Shown here piece by piece: positions 7,225 through 16,226 of a DNA stretch of 29,116 nucleotides. Origin of the DNA: Thermofontimicrobium_A sp034505795 (lineage in GTDB: Bacteria > Zhuqueibacterota > Zhuqueibacteria > Thermofontimicrobiales > Thermofontimicrobiaceae); contig JAPDQM010000043.1 of the NCBI GenBank assembly GCA_034505795.1, positions 1 through 29,116 on the forward strand, written 5' to 3'. The translations under genes and the position numbers were made by a program. The notes beneath the pieces were generated by a model that had not been told where the DNA came from, did no database searches, and saw only the letters and a program-made list of their open reading frames with translations. The stretch's first letter is position 1, and each line of letters opens with the position of its first letter.

Positions 7225-9390
7225 GTGAAAAAGATAAAATTTGCCATTGGAATACATAATCATCAGCCTGTGGGGAATTTTGATTTTGTATTTGAAGAAG
7301 CTTATCGTAAGGCTTATTTGCCATTTCTGGAAGTGTTGGCGCAACATCCAAAAATAAAAATTGCGCAACACTATACTGGAGTGCTGTTCGAATGGTTATT
7401 GCAGCGCGATCCCAATTTTGGCGCACGCTTGCGGCAATTGGTGTCGGTGGGACAGGTTGAAATGATGAGCGGTGGCTATTATGAGCCGATTTTAATTAAT
7501 ATTCCGGATGAAGACAAACTGGGCCAGATTGAAAAGCTGAATCGATTTGTTTATGAAAACACAGGTTATCAGCCAATTGGATTGTGGTTGGCAGAACGCA
7601 TTTGGGAACCGCATCTCCCACGGCCATTATCACAAACCGGCGCCAAATACGTGGTGATTGATGATTCCCATTTTAAAACCGCTGGATTGGAACAGAAGGA
7701 ATTATTTGGCTACTACATGACCGAAGATAATGGCCATGCCATCAATATCTTCCCCATTAGTGAGAAACTTCGTTATACCATGCCTTTTCAGGAACCAGAA
7801 GCCACGATTGATTACTTACGATCCATTGCTACCGAGGAAGGTGACAAGTTGGTGGTGTTTGCTGATGATGGTGAGAAATTTGGTATCTGGCCTGGAACCT
7901 ATCAGCACTGCTACGAAGATCGCTGGCTGGAACGCTTTTTCGTGGCGCTGGAACAGAATTTGGATTGGATCGAGCTGCTGCATTTTTCAGAAGTGTTGGC
8001 CAAAATGCCGCCAGTAGGACGGGTATATTTGCCGACAGCTTCGTATCGTGAGATGATGGAATGGGCGTTACCCGCGCCGACCATTGAGCGGTATGAGCAA
8101 TTTGAAAAGGAACTCAAAAACAAACAACTTTTTGATAACTTCAAAGAATTCGTTCGAGGTGGATTTTGGCGCAATTTTTTGGCCAAATATCCAGAGTCCA
8201 ATAATCTACATAAAAAATCCCTGTGGGTCAGTCGCAAAGTGAATCGGTTGATCGGTGATGCGCGATACGACCAGAAGCTGGCGCAGCAAGCACGCGATCA
8301 TCTCTGGGCCGGGCAAACCAATTGTCCTTATTGGCATGGTGTCTTCGGCGGTTTGTACCTGAATAACCTCCGACATGCAGTTTATAAAAATATGATTCAG
8401 GCTGAGGCCATTGTGGATCAATTGGTGCATACGCCGGCTGAATTGGAGCAAGGTTGGACGCAACTGCAGATTACCGATTTTGATGTTGACGGCAGCAATG
8501 AATTAGTGGCCGAGACCAAAGTCTATAATCTCTATTTTGCTCCCCATGTTGGTGGAACACTATTTGAAATGGATTATAAGCCAAAAGCGGTCAACCTGCT
8601 TGACACCATGACTCGGCGGAAGGAAGCATATCATAATAAATTATTAGCCATCAAGGATCAGACAGCTACATCTAGCTCCTCGGGTGTTGCCAGCATCCAC
8701 GATCTGGTCATAGCCAAAGAGCCGGGGTTGGAGAAAAAATTACACTACGACCGTTATCGTCGGACGTCCTTGATTGATCACTTTTTGGCTGCCGATACCC
8801 AATTGGATCAGTTAGCTCGCTGTGATTATCAGGAGGCCGGGGATTTTGTATCGGCCGCGTATAATTATGAAACTGAATTGACAGCGGAATGTTTAAATAT
8901 TAGAATGCATCGGGTGGGTCTGGTTGCTGCCAATGGGTTGTACAAAAAAATCAGCCTATCAAAGACCATTTCAATTTTTCCCAATAGCCCGTTGATAAAG
9001 ATTTTCTATCAAATTAAAAATCTTGCCACGGTACCAGTGGCACTTTGGTTTGGGCCGGAATTCAATATCGCCCTTTTGGCTGGCAACGCACCGGATCGAT
9101 ACTACTATTTTGATCAGGATGTTAGAAATGAGCGACATCTTGCCAGCAGTGGCATCGTAAAATCGGTTCGGCAGATGGGACTAAAAGACGAATGGCAAAA
9201 GCTCGATGTCCAATTTCGTTTTGATCGGCCGACTACGGTCTGGCGGTTTCCGATCGAAACGATCTCTCAATCTGAAGGCGGATTTGAGCGAGTTTATCAA
9301 AGTTCAGTGATCGTTCCCAATTGGAAATTGAAGTTGGATGCATCTGAAGAATGGTCAGTTGAAATTCATCAATTAGTTTTAGACATATAA
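7225..9390 (+). CDS. Glycoside hydrolase family 57 alpha-amylase / 4-alpha-glucanotransferase
   Basis: About 721 residues. GH57 motifs appear in order: IHNHQP (10-15), 'GLWLAERIWEP' with the expected nucleophile E124, and 'VFADDGEKFGIWP' with the expected acid/base D215. They are followed by the helical region 'NNLHKKSLWVSRKV...NCPYWHGVFGGLYL' and a long beta-sandwich C-terminal domain, the layout of Thermococcus litoralis-type 4-alpha-glucanotransferases (DUF1925/DUF1926 parts). It acts on alpha-1,4-glucans such as glycogen or maltodextrins. I see no signal peptide, so it is cytoplasmic. I placed the start at the GTG at 7225, behind TAGGGAT, where the protein begins MKKIKFAIGIHNHQP; an upstream TTG at 7195 adds ten residues. 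An S41 protease gene follows 17 bases later. Confidence 0.9.
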   Translation: MKKIKFAIGIHNHQPVGNFDFVFEEAYRKAYLPFLEVLAQHPKIKIAQHYTGVLFEWLLQRDPNFGARLRQLVSVGQVEMMSGGYYEPILINIPDEDKLGQIEKLNRFVYENTGYQPIGLWLAERIWEPHLPRPLSQTGAKYVVIDDSHFKTAGLEQKELFGYYMTEDNGHAINIFPISEKLRYTMPFQEPEATIDYLRSIATEEGDKLVVFADDGEKFGIWPGTYQHCYEDRWLERFFVALEQNLDWIELLHFSEVLAKMPPVGRVYLPTASYREMMEWALPAPTIERYEQFEKELKNKQLFDNFKEFVRGGFWRNFLAKYPESNNLHKKSLWVSRKVNRLIGDARYDQKLAQQARDHLWAGQTNCPYWHGVFGGLYLNNLRHAVYKNMIQAEAIVDQLVHTPAELEQGWTQLQITDFDVDGSNELVAETKVYNLYFAPHVGGTLFEMDYKPKAVNLLDTMTRRKEAYHNKLLAIKDQTATSSSSGVASIHDLVIAKEPGLEKKLHYDRYRRTSLIDHFLAADTQLDQLARCDYQEAGDFVSAAYNYETELTAECLNIRMHRVGLVAANGLYKKISLSKTISIFPNSPLIKIFYQIKNLATVPVALWFGPEFNIALLAGNAPDRYYYFDQDVRNERHLASSGIVKSVRQMGLKDEWQKLDVQFRFDRPTTVWRFPIETISQSEGGFERVYQSSVIVPNWKLKLDASEEWSVEIHQLVLDI

Positions 9391-9407
9391 AAAAAATAGG
9401 TTGAATC

Positions 9408-11003
9408 ATGCGTACGAAGACAAGAAAACTGCTGCTGTGGGCGACATTGACTATGATCAGCCTGGTGCTTTTGGTTCATGTGACACAAAAATATTTGTTC
9501 TCGGCAGATTATTATCTCGAGCAAATTAAGCGTTTCATGGAGGTATTCAATCTGGTCCGATTATATTATGTGGAAGAAGTTGATTCTCCCAAGTTGGTGT
9601 CCGGAGCGATCCAAGGGATGCTGGAGCAATTGGATCCCCATTCGGTATATATTGAACCCGAAAAATTGAAAGAGGTGACCGAACAATTTCAGGGACGTTA
9701 TGAGGGCATTGGAATTGAATTTATTATTCAGAACAAAATCTTAACCGTGGTGTCACCAATACCGGGATCGCCGTCAGAGGCACTCGGTCTGCGGCCTGGC
9801 GACCAGATCATCAAGATCGAGGGTAAGAGTGCTTATGGGATCACCGAGCAGGAGGTTCAGAAACGACTGAAGGGGCCCAAAGGTAGTCGAGTAACCGTAT
9901 CCATTCGGCGCCCTGGCATCGACGAGCCATTCGATCTGACCATTACTCGCAATGAGATTCCCATTTTCAGCGTTATGGCCCATTTCATGATCACTGATAA
10001 AATCGGTTATATTTATTTGGGACGATTTGCCCAGACCACTGATGAAGAGATGGAGCGTGCGCTGCGTAATTTGGAAAATCAGGGGATGCAAGCGCTACTG
10101 TTGGACCTGCGCGGCAATTCTGGTGGTTATCTGGATCAAGCATTCAAAGTGGCGGATAAGTTCATCTCGGGCAATCGCATTATTGTATTTACCAAAGGGC
10201 GCATCCCGGATGCAAACGATGAGTTTTTGTCCTCTACGGCCCCGAACGATCGGAAGTGCCCGCTGGTGGTACTGATCGACAAAGGAACGGCCAGTGCATC
10301 GGAAATCGTGGCGGGGGCGCTGCAAGATTGGGATCGGGGCTTTATAGTTGGGGAGACCAGTTTTGGGAAGGGGCTGGTGCAGACGCAGGTGCCGTTGAAA
10401 GATGGCTCCGCGCTGCGCATTACCACGGCGCGTTATTATACCCCCAGCGGTCGGCTGATCCAGCGCTCTTATGATAATGGCTTGTGGGAGTATTATACCA
10501 GCGGTTACGAAGAAGTGAAGGAAGAAATCGAGGATAGTACTCGGCAAAAGCCGGTCTTTTATACCAGTGCTGGTCGTAAGGTCTATGGTGGCGGCGGAAT
10601 TACGCCTGACGTGAAAATCGAATCCAAGCGAATTACTAAGCTGACCAGTGAATTGATTTTCAAGCGGCTCTTTTTTGAATTTGCCTCCCAATATGCCGTG
10701 AAGCATCCCGAGTTGAAGACGAATTTCAGCTTTTTCCGGGATCAATTTCAGGTGGATGAGAAGATATTGGCCGAGTTCCGGCGTCTGTTGACGACCAAGG
10801 ACGTCCTGGTGAATGAAAAAGAATTCGCGGAAGATTTGGATTATATCAAACTGATGATCAAAAGCGAGATGGCGCAATTTCTTTGGGGGCGGGACTCATA
10901 TTATCAGATTCGCATCACTGGCGATGAGCAGGTTCAGGCGGCGCTAAAATATTTTGATCAAGCGGCACGAATCGCAGGCCTGGCGCCGATGAAATCCTAT
11001 TAA
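9408..11003 (+). CDS. ctpA: S41-family C-terminal processing protease
   Basis: 531 residues. An N-terminal hydrophobic segment (about 8-28) acts as membrane anchor or signal. It is followed by a 'YYVEEVDSPKLVSGAIQGML' cap region, a PDZ domain (about 85-170, 'YEGIGIEF...LRPGDQIIKIEG') and the protease core with 'LDLRGNSGGYLDQA', 'GTASASEI' and 'GETSFGKGLVQ'. By alignment with Tsp/CtpB, S296, K321 and Q325 form the catalytic set (25 and 4 residues apart, as in the family). It would degrade or trim envelope proteins from their C-termini in the periplasm. A roughly 130-residue helical C-terminal extension lies beyond the core. It is probably co-transcribed with the GH57 gene, without an obvious functional link. 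Confidence 0.92.
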   Translation: MRTKTRKLLLWATLTMISLVLLVHVTQKYLFSADYYLEQIKRFMEVFNLVRLYYVEEVDSPKLVSGAIQGMLEQLDPHSVYIEPEKLKEVTEQFQGRYEGIGIEFIIQNKILTVVSPIPGSPSEALGLRPGDQIIKIEGKSAYGITEQEVQKRLKGPKGSRVTVSIRRPGIDEPFDLTITRNEIPIFSVMAHFMITDKIGYIYLGRFAQTTDEEMERALRNLENQGMQALLLDLRGNSGGYLDQAFKVADKFISGNRIIVFTKGRIPDANDEFLSSTAPNDRKCPLVVLIDKGTASASEIVAGALQDWDRGFIVGETSFGKGLVQTQVPLKDGSALRITTARYYTPSGRLIQRSYDNGLWEYYTSGYEEVKEEIEDSTRQKPVFYTSAGRKVYGGGGITPDVKIESKRITKLTSELIFKRLFFEFASQYAVKHPELKTNFSFFRDQFQVDEKILAEFRRLLTTKDVLVNEKEFAEDLDYIKLMIKSEMAQFLWGRDSYYQIRITGDEQVQAALKYFDQAARIAGLAPMKSY

Positions 11004-11096
11004 ACCGCAACGATGCTGATGTTAGCGAAGTCGAAAGCGTAAACTGGATTTGGGGGCATCTGTTGGCTATCTGGATTAAGAAACTGAAAAAAAATA

Positions 11097-11125
11097 TTGA
11101 CTTTTAAGAAAAAAATGGTTATAAT
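11097..11125 (+). promoter_or_regulatory. Sigma-70 promoter of the exbB-exbD-exbD-tonB operon
   Basis: TTGACT (11097-11102), a 17-base spacer and a perfect TATAAT (11120-11125), about 78 bases before the exbB start codon. I see no obvious Fur-box-like palindrome overlapping it. Confidence 0.75.
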
Positions 11126-11202
11126 GAATCAGATAATTGGCAATTCAACACGAGAATTTTTTAGCTCATCTAATCATTAATTTTTATGGAGGGATCCTAA
11201 AA

Positions 11203-11814
11203 ATGATAGACTATTTTCTGCGGGGTGGTTTCTTCATGTGGCCGATTCTTGCATTCTTCATCTTTGGTCTGGCTGTAAGTATTGAGAGACTATGGACACT
11301 CACGCGCGCCTCGATCAATACCAAAAAGTTCCTCGGTCGAATCAAATCGGCATTGAGAGAGGGTGGCGTTGAAGCCGCAAAAGAGATTTGTGAAAATACC
11401 CGTGGGCCTATCGCCTCTATTTTCCATGCCGGATTATCCCGCGTCGACAAAGGGATTGAACAGGTGGAGAAATCAATTGTTAGTGCTGGCTCGATCGAAA
11501 TGGCCTTCCTGGAACGAGGTTTGGTATGGCTATCGACAGTGATTAGCGTCGCCCCGATGTTAGGATTCTTAGGAACGGTTCAGGGCATGATTATGGCGTT
11601 TGACGACATCGCGGCTGCCAATGACATTTCGCCCAATATCGTTGCTACTGGTATCGCCGTTGCATTGTTAACCACGCTGTTTGGATTGGTAGTGGCGATC
11701 ATCATTCAATTTTTCCATAACCTGTTTGTCGCGAAAATCGATAAGCTTATCATTGAAATGGAAGAGAGTTCTGTCGAATTGGTCGACAGCTTAATCGAAT
11801 TAGAAAAACGATAA
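11203..11814 (+). CDS. exbB: ExbB/TolQ/MotA-family proton channel subunit
   Basis: 203 residues starting MIDYFLRGGFFMWPILAFFI. Three membrane segments are visible: about 8-28, 108-132 ('WLSTVISVAPMLGFLGTVQG') and 147-170. A large cytoplasmic loop lies between the first two, and the family signature 'APMLGFLGTVQGMI' is intact. With ExbD it forms the inner-membrane proton channel that energises TonB. I chose the ATG at 11203 because GGAGGG lies 9 bases upstream; an in-frame start at 11137 would lie next to the promoter. First gene of a four-gene operon. Confidence 0.93.
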   Translation: MIDYFLRGGFFMWPILAFFIFGLAVSIERLWTLTRASINTKKFLGRIKSALREGGVEAAKEICENTRGPIASIFHAGLSRVDKGIEQVEKSIVSAGSIEMAFLERGLVWLSTVISVAPMLGFLGTVQGMIMAFDDIAAANDISPNIVATGIAVALLTTLFGLVVAIIIQFFHNLFVAKIDKLIIEMEESSVELVDSLIELEKR

Positions 11815-11848
11815 ATAGAATCCATTTCCCATCGGGAGAAACCAAGCT

Positions 11849-12250
11849 ATGATGGTCGAAAGAAAAAAGAACAGGAAAGTTGAAATTCCGCAGGCCTCAT
11901 TGGCGGATATCGCTTTTCTGCTACTCATTTTTTTCCTATGTACAACCACGATTGATGTGGATAAGGGGATTGGGCTGGTTTTGCCACCGAAGGGTGAAAC
12001 CAAGGAAGTACCCAAGAAAAATATCGCCAATCTGCTCATCAGTGCTGACGGTCGGGTGATGATCGACAATGAAGAGGCCAATATCCAGGATGTTCGGATG
12101 ATTATCCAGCGTAAAATTGCTGAAAATCCGAAATTGATTGTTTCCGTGAAAACCGATGAAAAGACGGACTATCAATCTTATATCCGGGTATTAGACCAGC
12201 TCAAACTGGCCAATGCGACCAAGATATCACTCGCCGAACCCGAAAAGTAG
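11849..12250 (+). CDS. exbD: ExbD/TolR family protein (first copy)
   Basis: 133 residues: a short basic cytoplasmic tail, a single membrane helix 'LADIAFLLLIFFLCTT' with the essential proton-carrying aspartate (D20), and a periplasmic domain. It pairs with the ExbB upstream and couples the proton gradient to TonB. A GGGAGA lies 10-12 bases before the start; the second codon is also ATG and may be the real start. A second ExbD follows, so the stator is probably a mixed ExbD dimer. Confidence 0.92.
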   Translation: MMVERKKNRKVEIPQASLADIAFLLLIFFLCTTTIDVDKGIGLVLPPKGETKEVPKKNIANLLISADGRVMIDNEEANIQDVRMIIQRKIAENPKLIVSVKTDEKTDYQSYIRVLDQLKLANATKISLAEPEK

Positions 12251-12306
12251 GATTGTCAGAATATTTCACATCAACTACAACATTCTAAAATAGGAGAGAT
12301 AGCGCC

Positions 12307-12729
12307 TTGAAGTTTGCAAAAAAATCCAAAGTCGAGGCAGGCATCCCCATGACATCGTTGCCCGATATCGTTTTTCTGTTGCTCATCTTTTTCATGGTAT
12401 CGGCGGTGTTTAAACAGGCTCGAGGCATCCCCGTTCGAATACCGGCTGCCGTTAAAATCGAGAAGTTACCAGGAAAACGAAATGTGGCTTATCTCTGGGC
12501 CGACGACAGAGGTCGAATCTCTATTGATGATAAATTTCTGAACGTCAGTGAGGTTTCAAATGTTATTTATGCCAAAGTCACTGATCCGTTGAATCCACTG
12601 CGTGTCGTCTCGATGAAAATCGATGAGCGGGCAAAAATGGGCTTTGTCTCTCAAATTCATGAGGAACTCAGGGAGACGGGTGGTGCTGCCTTAAATGTTA
12701 ATTACTCCACCAAAACTGCCAGCAAGTGA
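12307..12729 (+). CDS. exbD: ExbD/TolR family protein (second copy)
   Basis: 140 residues with the same layout: tail, membrane helix 'LPDIVFLLLIFFMVSA' with aspartate D20, and periplasmic domain. The TTG start is supported by GGAGAGA 7-8 bases upstream and by the matching distance to the membrane helix. It diverges strongly from the first ExbD in the periplasmic part, so the two are not redundant copies. The tonB gene starts 11 bases after its stop. Confidence 0.92.
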   Translation: MKFAKKSKVEAGIPMTSLPDIVFLLLIFFMVSAVFKQARGIPVRIPAAVKIEKLPGKRNVAYLWADDRGRISIDDKFLNVSEVSNVIYAKVTDPLNPLRVVSMKIDERAKMGFVSQIHEELRETGGAALNVNYSTKTASK

Positions 12730-12740
12730 GGTGATCAAAC

Positions 12741-13391
12741 ATGGCAATCAAAAAGAATCCAGCCGTCGATTTACGGCTAAAATATCGACGTGTCATCGAG
12801 TTTAGTCTCGCGATTGCACTTGCCCTATGCATTCTCATCTTTCAGGCGTTCAAAAAATTTGAGCGCAAGCGCGTTAAAAAGGAATTTGAGGCCGCGAAAA
12901 TTGAGACCGTGGAAGTCCCACAAACGCAGCAGGAAAAAATTGCACCGCCGCCGTCTCGACCGGCTATCCCCATTGAAAGCGAAAGCGAGGACATACCCGA
13001 TGATGTAACCATCGAAGACACCGAAATCAATTTTGATGAAGTGCCCCCGCCACCACCGCCACCAGCCGAGGAAGCCGATGAGTCGGCTATTATCTTCGTG
13101 CCCTATGATGAGCCACCAGAGCCTATTGGTGGATTTGGTGCTATTCAGTCCAAATTAGTTTACCCCGAAATCGCTCGTAAAGCGGGCATCGAAGGAACCG
13201 TGACGGTGCAGGCACAAATTTCGGAGACAGGCGAAGTGATTAATACCCGAATTTTGGTACCGTTGGGCAATAGTGGTTGTAATGAAGCTGCGGTAGCTGC
13301 AATTCGAGCGGTCAAATGGAAACCAGCTAAACAGCGCGACAAACCGGTAACCGTGTGGGTCAGTATTCCGGTGCGCTTTAAATTAAAATAG
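12741..13391 (+). CDS. tonB: TonB energy transducer
   Basis: 216 residues: an N-terminal membrane anchor (about 18-37), an acidic and proline-rich periplasmic spacer (about 54-120, with 'VPPPPPPPAEE'), and a C-terminal TonB domain (about 130-216) with 'LVYPEIARKAGIEGTVTVQA' and 'VKWKPAKQRDKPVTVWVSIP', the classic 'YP..A...G..G.V.V' pattern. It carries energy from ExbB/ExbD to TonB-dependent outer-membrane receptors. No receptor gene is visible in the window, so its cargo is unknown. Last gene of the operon, followed by a terminator. Confidence 0.93.
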   Translation: MAIKKNPAVDLRLKYRRVIEFSLAIALALCILIFQAFKKFERKRVKKEFEAAKIETVEVPQTQQEKIAPPPSRPAIPIESESEDIPDDVTIEDTEINFDEVPPPPPPPAEEADESAIIFVPYDEPPEPIGGFGAIQSKLVYPEIARKAGIEGTVTVQAQISETGEVINTRILVPLGNSGCNEAAVAAIRAVKWKPAKQRDKPVTVWVSIPVRFKLK

Positions 13392-13421
13392 CCATTCCAA
13401 CAAATACGATCTGATTTGTCA

Positions 13422-13456
13422 GCGGTATATACAATTGCTGTATATGCCGCTTTTTT
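13422..13456 (+). terminator. Intrinsic terminator of the exbB-tonB operon
   Basis: A 12-bp stem with one G-T pair (GCGGTATATACA / TGTATATGCCGC) followed by six T, 30 bases after the tonB stop codon. Confidence 0.85.
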
Positions 13457-13670
13457 ATGTTTGACGATTTGTTTCTGGACAAAGCCATGCAATTCAATAG
13501 CCTTCAACACACCAGGGCGCATAGAAAGAATATATGATATGTTTGTATGGGATTATTACTACCAGCTTTTCACTTTTTGATTGCTAAGCACATCATTTCA
13601 TAATCTCTTGTAGGGTTGTTAATAAGTTTACACCTCAATCCATTCTGATAAAATATTCAACGCGAGAAGG

Positions 13671-13705
13671 AAGCAATCGCGTTTAGCGCGATTTGCTTTT
13701 TGAGA
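13671..13705 (+). terminator. Terminator-like hairpin in a non-coding region
   Basis: AAGCAATCGCG, a TTTAG-type loop and CGCGATTTGCTT form a stem of 11-12 bp with one bulge, followed by TTTTTG. No gene ends here, since the tonB terminator is 215 bases upstream. The hairpin could therefore be the 3' end of an unrecognised small RNA. Confidence 0.45.
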
Positions 13706-13790
13706 GCAGTGAGTCATCAAAATCCGGTTCAATGGATAGGATCCATTAGACCTTATCAACCTTAGTAGCCTATGATGATCCATCGATCCT

Positions 13791-13890
13791 GAACCTTATT
13801 CGCTTATTTTTCTGTTGAGTGATATTCCTAATAAGGTAATAAGGTTCGTGCCTGCCTGAGTCGGGCTTGTTACTAAAGTGAATAAGGTTT
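13791..13890. repeat. Cluster of inverted and direct AATAAGGT motifs
   Basis: GAACCTTATT at 13791-13800 is exactly complementary to AATAAGGTTC at 13838-13847. Further copies are AATAAGGT at 13830-13837 and AATAAGGTTT at 13881-13890. The first two can pair into a 10-bp stem with a 37-base loop. Confidence 0.5.
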
Positions 13891-14195
13891 TATCTGCCAA
13901 GTGGATGCTTTAACCCATATTGACCTGGGTATGTTGATAGTTGAATGTTTTCAAAGCCTACAAGGATTTTTGAAATGGGGTACTAAGTTGCAAAAGTGTA
14001 TAGTCATGGTTTTTCTTATAGCTCTTAGTCCCTTCGTGTATGAATTTGGCTGCTATTGCATCTGTCCAGGATAAGAAAAGTTGACTATCCTCACCACTAT
14101 CGCTACAATGGCCCCAAGGTTAGCGTTGGGAATGTGGGCTAAATTGATGACTGCCATAGGTGAGATATTGTGTAATGGTGATGGGCAATGATATC

Positions 14196-14720
14196 ATGAT
14201 AAGTCGTTGGAACAAAATCATCCTGCCAATGAGCCTATTATTTATGGCAATCGGTGGGTGCGTGAACCCTTTTGCGCCTCGATTAAAGGAATCTGACCAG
14301 AATCAACTAATTATCACGCCGCAAAGCACGCCAGAGGAATTGCTCCAAAATTTCAAATATGCTTACGTGTTCAAAGATTCGATGCTCTATGCCGACCTGC
14401 TGGATAGCTCATTTGTCTTCATCTACTTTGATCCCAATCAGGAATCATCCGGGCGCTTTGTGAGCTGGGGCCGCGATGTGGATCTAAGAACCACAGGGCG
14501 ATTATTCCGGAATTTTGATGTGATTGATTTGATCTGGAACAGCACTATTTACTCGTTTGATGAAGATGATCGCGCCGAATACTCAAAAAGTTTTGAGCTG
14601 TCGCTGACCAAAGATAATGAGACAATCAGCATATCAGGCAATGCGATTTTTATTTTTCAAAAGGGACCATACGATAACAAATGGCGGATTCTGCAATGGA
14701 AAGATGAGTCGGATTTATAA
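14196..14720 (+). CDS. Lipoprotein, NTF2-like appearance
   Basis: 174 residues from the ATG at 14196, beginning MISRWNKIILPMSLLFMAIG and then GC: a short lipoprotein signal with the lipid-accepting cysteine at about residue 22. Upstream in-frame starts (GTG 14160, ATG 14175, ATG 14181) would lengthen the signal to an unlikely size. The mature part has 'STPEELLQNFKYAYVFKDSMLYADLLDSSFVF', a central strand set and a C-terminal 'KWRILQWKDE', which resembles NTF2-like/SnoaL-type small alpha-plus-beta domains. The function is unknown. It stands alone between the hairpin-rich intergenic stretch and the convergent Agl/Glt-like cluster. Confidence 0.7.
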   Translation: MISRWNKIILPMSLLFMAIGGCVNPFAPRLKESDQNQLIITPQSTPEELLQNFKYAYVFKDSMLYADLLDSSFVFIYFDPNQESSGRFVSWGRDVDLRTTGRLFRNFDVIDLIWNSTIYSFDEDDRAEYSKSFELSLTKDNETISISGNAIFIFQKGPYDNKWRILQWKDESDL

Positions 14721-14763
14721 GGCATTGTTGAGCAGAAATTGTAGCATGCTCGCCACTGAATTG

Positions 14764-14808
14764 GCTGGCGCTGGTATCAGAGTCGAGCACAGGGAAACCA
14801 GCGCCAGC
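14764..14808. terminator. Perfect inverted repeat between convergent genes
   Basis: GCTGGCGCTGGT (14764-14775) and ACCAGCGCCAGC (14797-14808) form a perfect, GC-rich 12-bp stem around a 21-base loop, between the lipoprotein stop (14720) and the stop of the convergent FHA-TonB_C gene (14813). There is no long T-run on either side. It may end both transcripts or protect their 3' ends. Confidence 0.45.
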
Positions 14809-14812
14809 GGCG

Positions 14813-16177
14813 TTATGAATTCAGTTTTGAAAATTGGAAGGGGAAAATGGTCGTTACTGAGCCCGAAGGTATGGGATCAAATTTCAACCGCTTAATCAAA
14901 TTCAAAATTTCCTGTTCGAATTCTGGCAGGTTTACCGTTGATTCGATGATACGCGCTTCGCTCACAAAGCCATTAGCGGCAATGGTGAACTCCACGGATA
15001 TTTTCCCCCGCAGATTCGGATTTCGTTTGAGGTGCTTTTCATATAAATAAGTTATCTGACCCTGTCGCGCCATAACCACCGCCATGATGGATTGTTCGGT
15101 GCGCTGTCCCAGGGCTTCCGCGCTGCCGGCAACCTTGCTGGGCTTCACCAGGTCAACTTTGGCCTTCTTGGTAAGCGTTACCTGCGGCACATCTTCTTCT
15201 ATCGCACTTAAGAAATCATCGATACCGCCAGAGCCGCCGGTGCCGATCAATTGATCCAATGGATCAGCCGTATTTTTGCCATTACCCGACCCGACCTTCA
15301 AATGTGTCCCACCCCCCACGATGTTATTCAGATCAGCAACCAAGCCATGATCGACGAGAGCATCGATGACTGAACTGGATTTGCCACTGCCGCCGGTGCC
15401 CGCCAGTAGGCCCAATAATCCTGCGGTAGCCGCCGGATTGCCGCGTCGCTCGCCGCCGCTGCCTTTGCGACCGCCTTTTGCGCCGGATGACTGCTCGCCA
15501 CCTCTTTTGTTGGCATCAGCATTTTCTGATCCCTCGCCCAGACTTTTCAAAGCGTTATTATCCACTTCAAAAATAGCTTCAGGTGGTTTGGGGATGAATT
15601 TCGCCAGACGTTCGGGAACGCGCGTGATATCAAAAGTTTTGTTGATATGCACCTCATAGTCTCGCAAAGCATAGATCGTGATCGAGTGCAATAGCAATAA
15701 AAAGAGAAAAACGAACTTGAACAGCAGATCTTTTTTCAAATTATTCAGCGTTGCCCGCTTCCACGAAAACACCTCCAGATTCATCGGGACCGCTGCCTTT
15801 GGCGCGGCCACGGCTCTGAATTCGAATTCGATTTTGATGTCGTTGATGCGAAGCGAGCCCGCTTTGGGCGGCGCTAATCGAATGAGATAACCATCTCCTT
15901 TACGGGGCAAAATATCATGATGCAACAGGTCGCGAATTTGCAATCGGGAATCGTTTAGCGCCACCTCGCCATCGACAAAGTTTGTCACATTCAGGCAATA
16001 GCCACCATTCTCCTGTGAGAACAGGATGTGGCGTTTGGGAAAATTCTGCCCATATAGCGTCAGATCATTATCGCCCCGCTGTCCGACAGTGAATTTGCCG
16101 CCTTTGTGAATCACAAACTGCCGCACCTGATCCGCTTGGTGTACCTCTATCACGAGCGGTTTAATTTGTCTTTCCAT
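14813..16177 (-). CDS. FHA - membrane anchor - AgmX/TonB_C protein (GltG-like)
   Basis: 454 residues in four parts: a cytoplasmic FHA-like beta domain (about 8-118, with 'FTVGQRGDNDLTL'), one membrane helix (about 151-171), a Gly/Ser-rich linker (about 214-320, with 'TAGLLGLLAGTGGSG'), and a C-terminal AgmX/PglI/TonB-type domain (about 355-450, with 'TEQSIMAVVMARQGQITYLY' and 'LRGKISVEFTIAANGFVSEA'). The same order of domains is known for GltG (PglI) of the Myxococcus gliding machine. It probably carries the conformational signal from the proton channel to periplasmic or outer-membrane partners; the FHA part could read phosphothreonine on a cytoplasmic partner. It is the last gene of the eight-gene operon. 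The assignment to Glt rests on architecture, not on a search. Confidence 0.82.
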   Translation of the reverse strand: MERQIKPLVIEVHQADQVRQFVIHKGGKFTVGQRGDNDLTLYGQNFPKRHILFSQENGGYCLNVTNFVDGEVALNDSRLQIRDLLHHDILPRKGDGYLIRLAPPKAGSLRINDIKIEFEFRAVAAPKAAVPMNLEVFSWKRATLNNLKKDLLFKFVFLFLLLLHSITIYALRDYEVHINKTFDITRVPERLAKFIPKPPEAIFEVDNNALKSLGEGSENADANKRGGEQSSGAKGGRKGSGGERRGNPAATAGLLGLLAGTGGSGKSSSVIDALVDHGLVADLNNIVGGGTHLKVGSGNGKNTADPLDQLIGTGGSGGIDDFLSAIEEDVPQVTLTKKAKVDLVKPSKVAGSAEALGQRTEQSIMAVVMARQGQITYLYEKHLKRNPNLRGKISVEFTIAANGFVSEARIIESTVNLPEFEQEILNLIKRLKFDPIPSGSVTTIFPFQFSKLNS

Positions 16178-16226
16178 TTATTTTCGACTATCGTTTAATC
16201 AATCGTGGTTGAAAGGAATTAGATAA

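Larger units (their letters stand above)
13457..14195. other. Long intergenic stretch rich in inverted repeats
   Basis: About 740 bases without a credible gene. It holds a hairpin with a T-run (13671-13701), a 7-bp stem hairpin (13731-13747), and several copies of an AATAAGGT/ACCTTATT motif in both orientations (13791-13890). No coding frame over 60 residues starts here on either strand until the lipoprotein gene. Confidence 0.55.

Noticed and set aside
10095..10877. 260-codon open frame on the minus strand
   Set aside because: It lies wholly antisense to the S41 protease gene, which has all family motifs and a catalytic set. The antisense translation has no recognisable domain.
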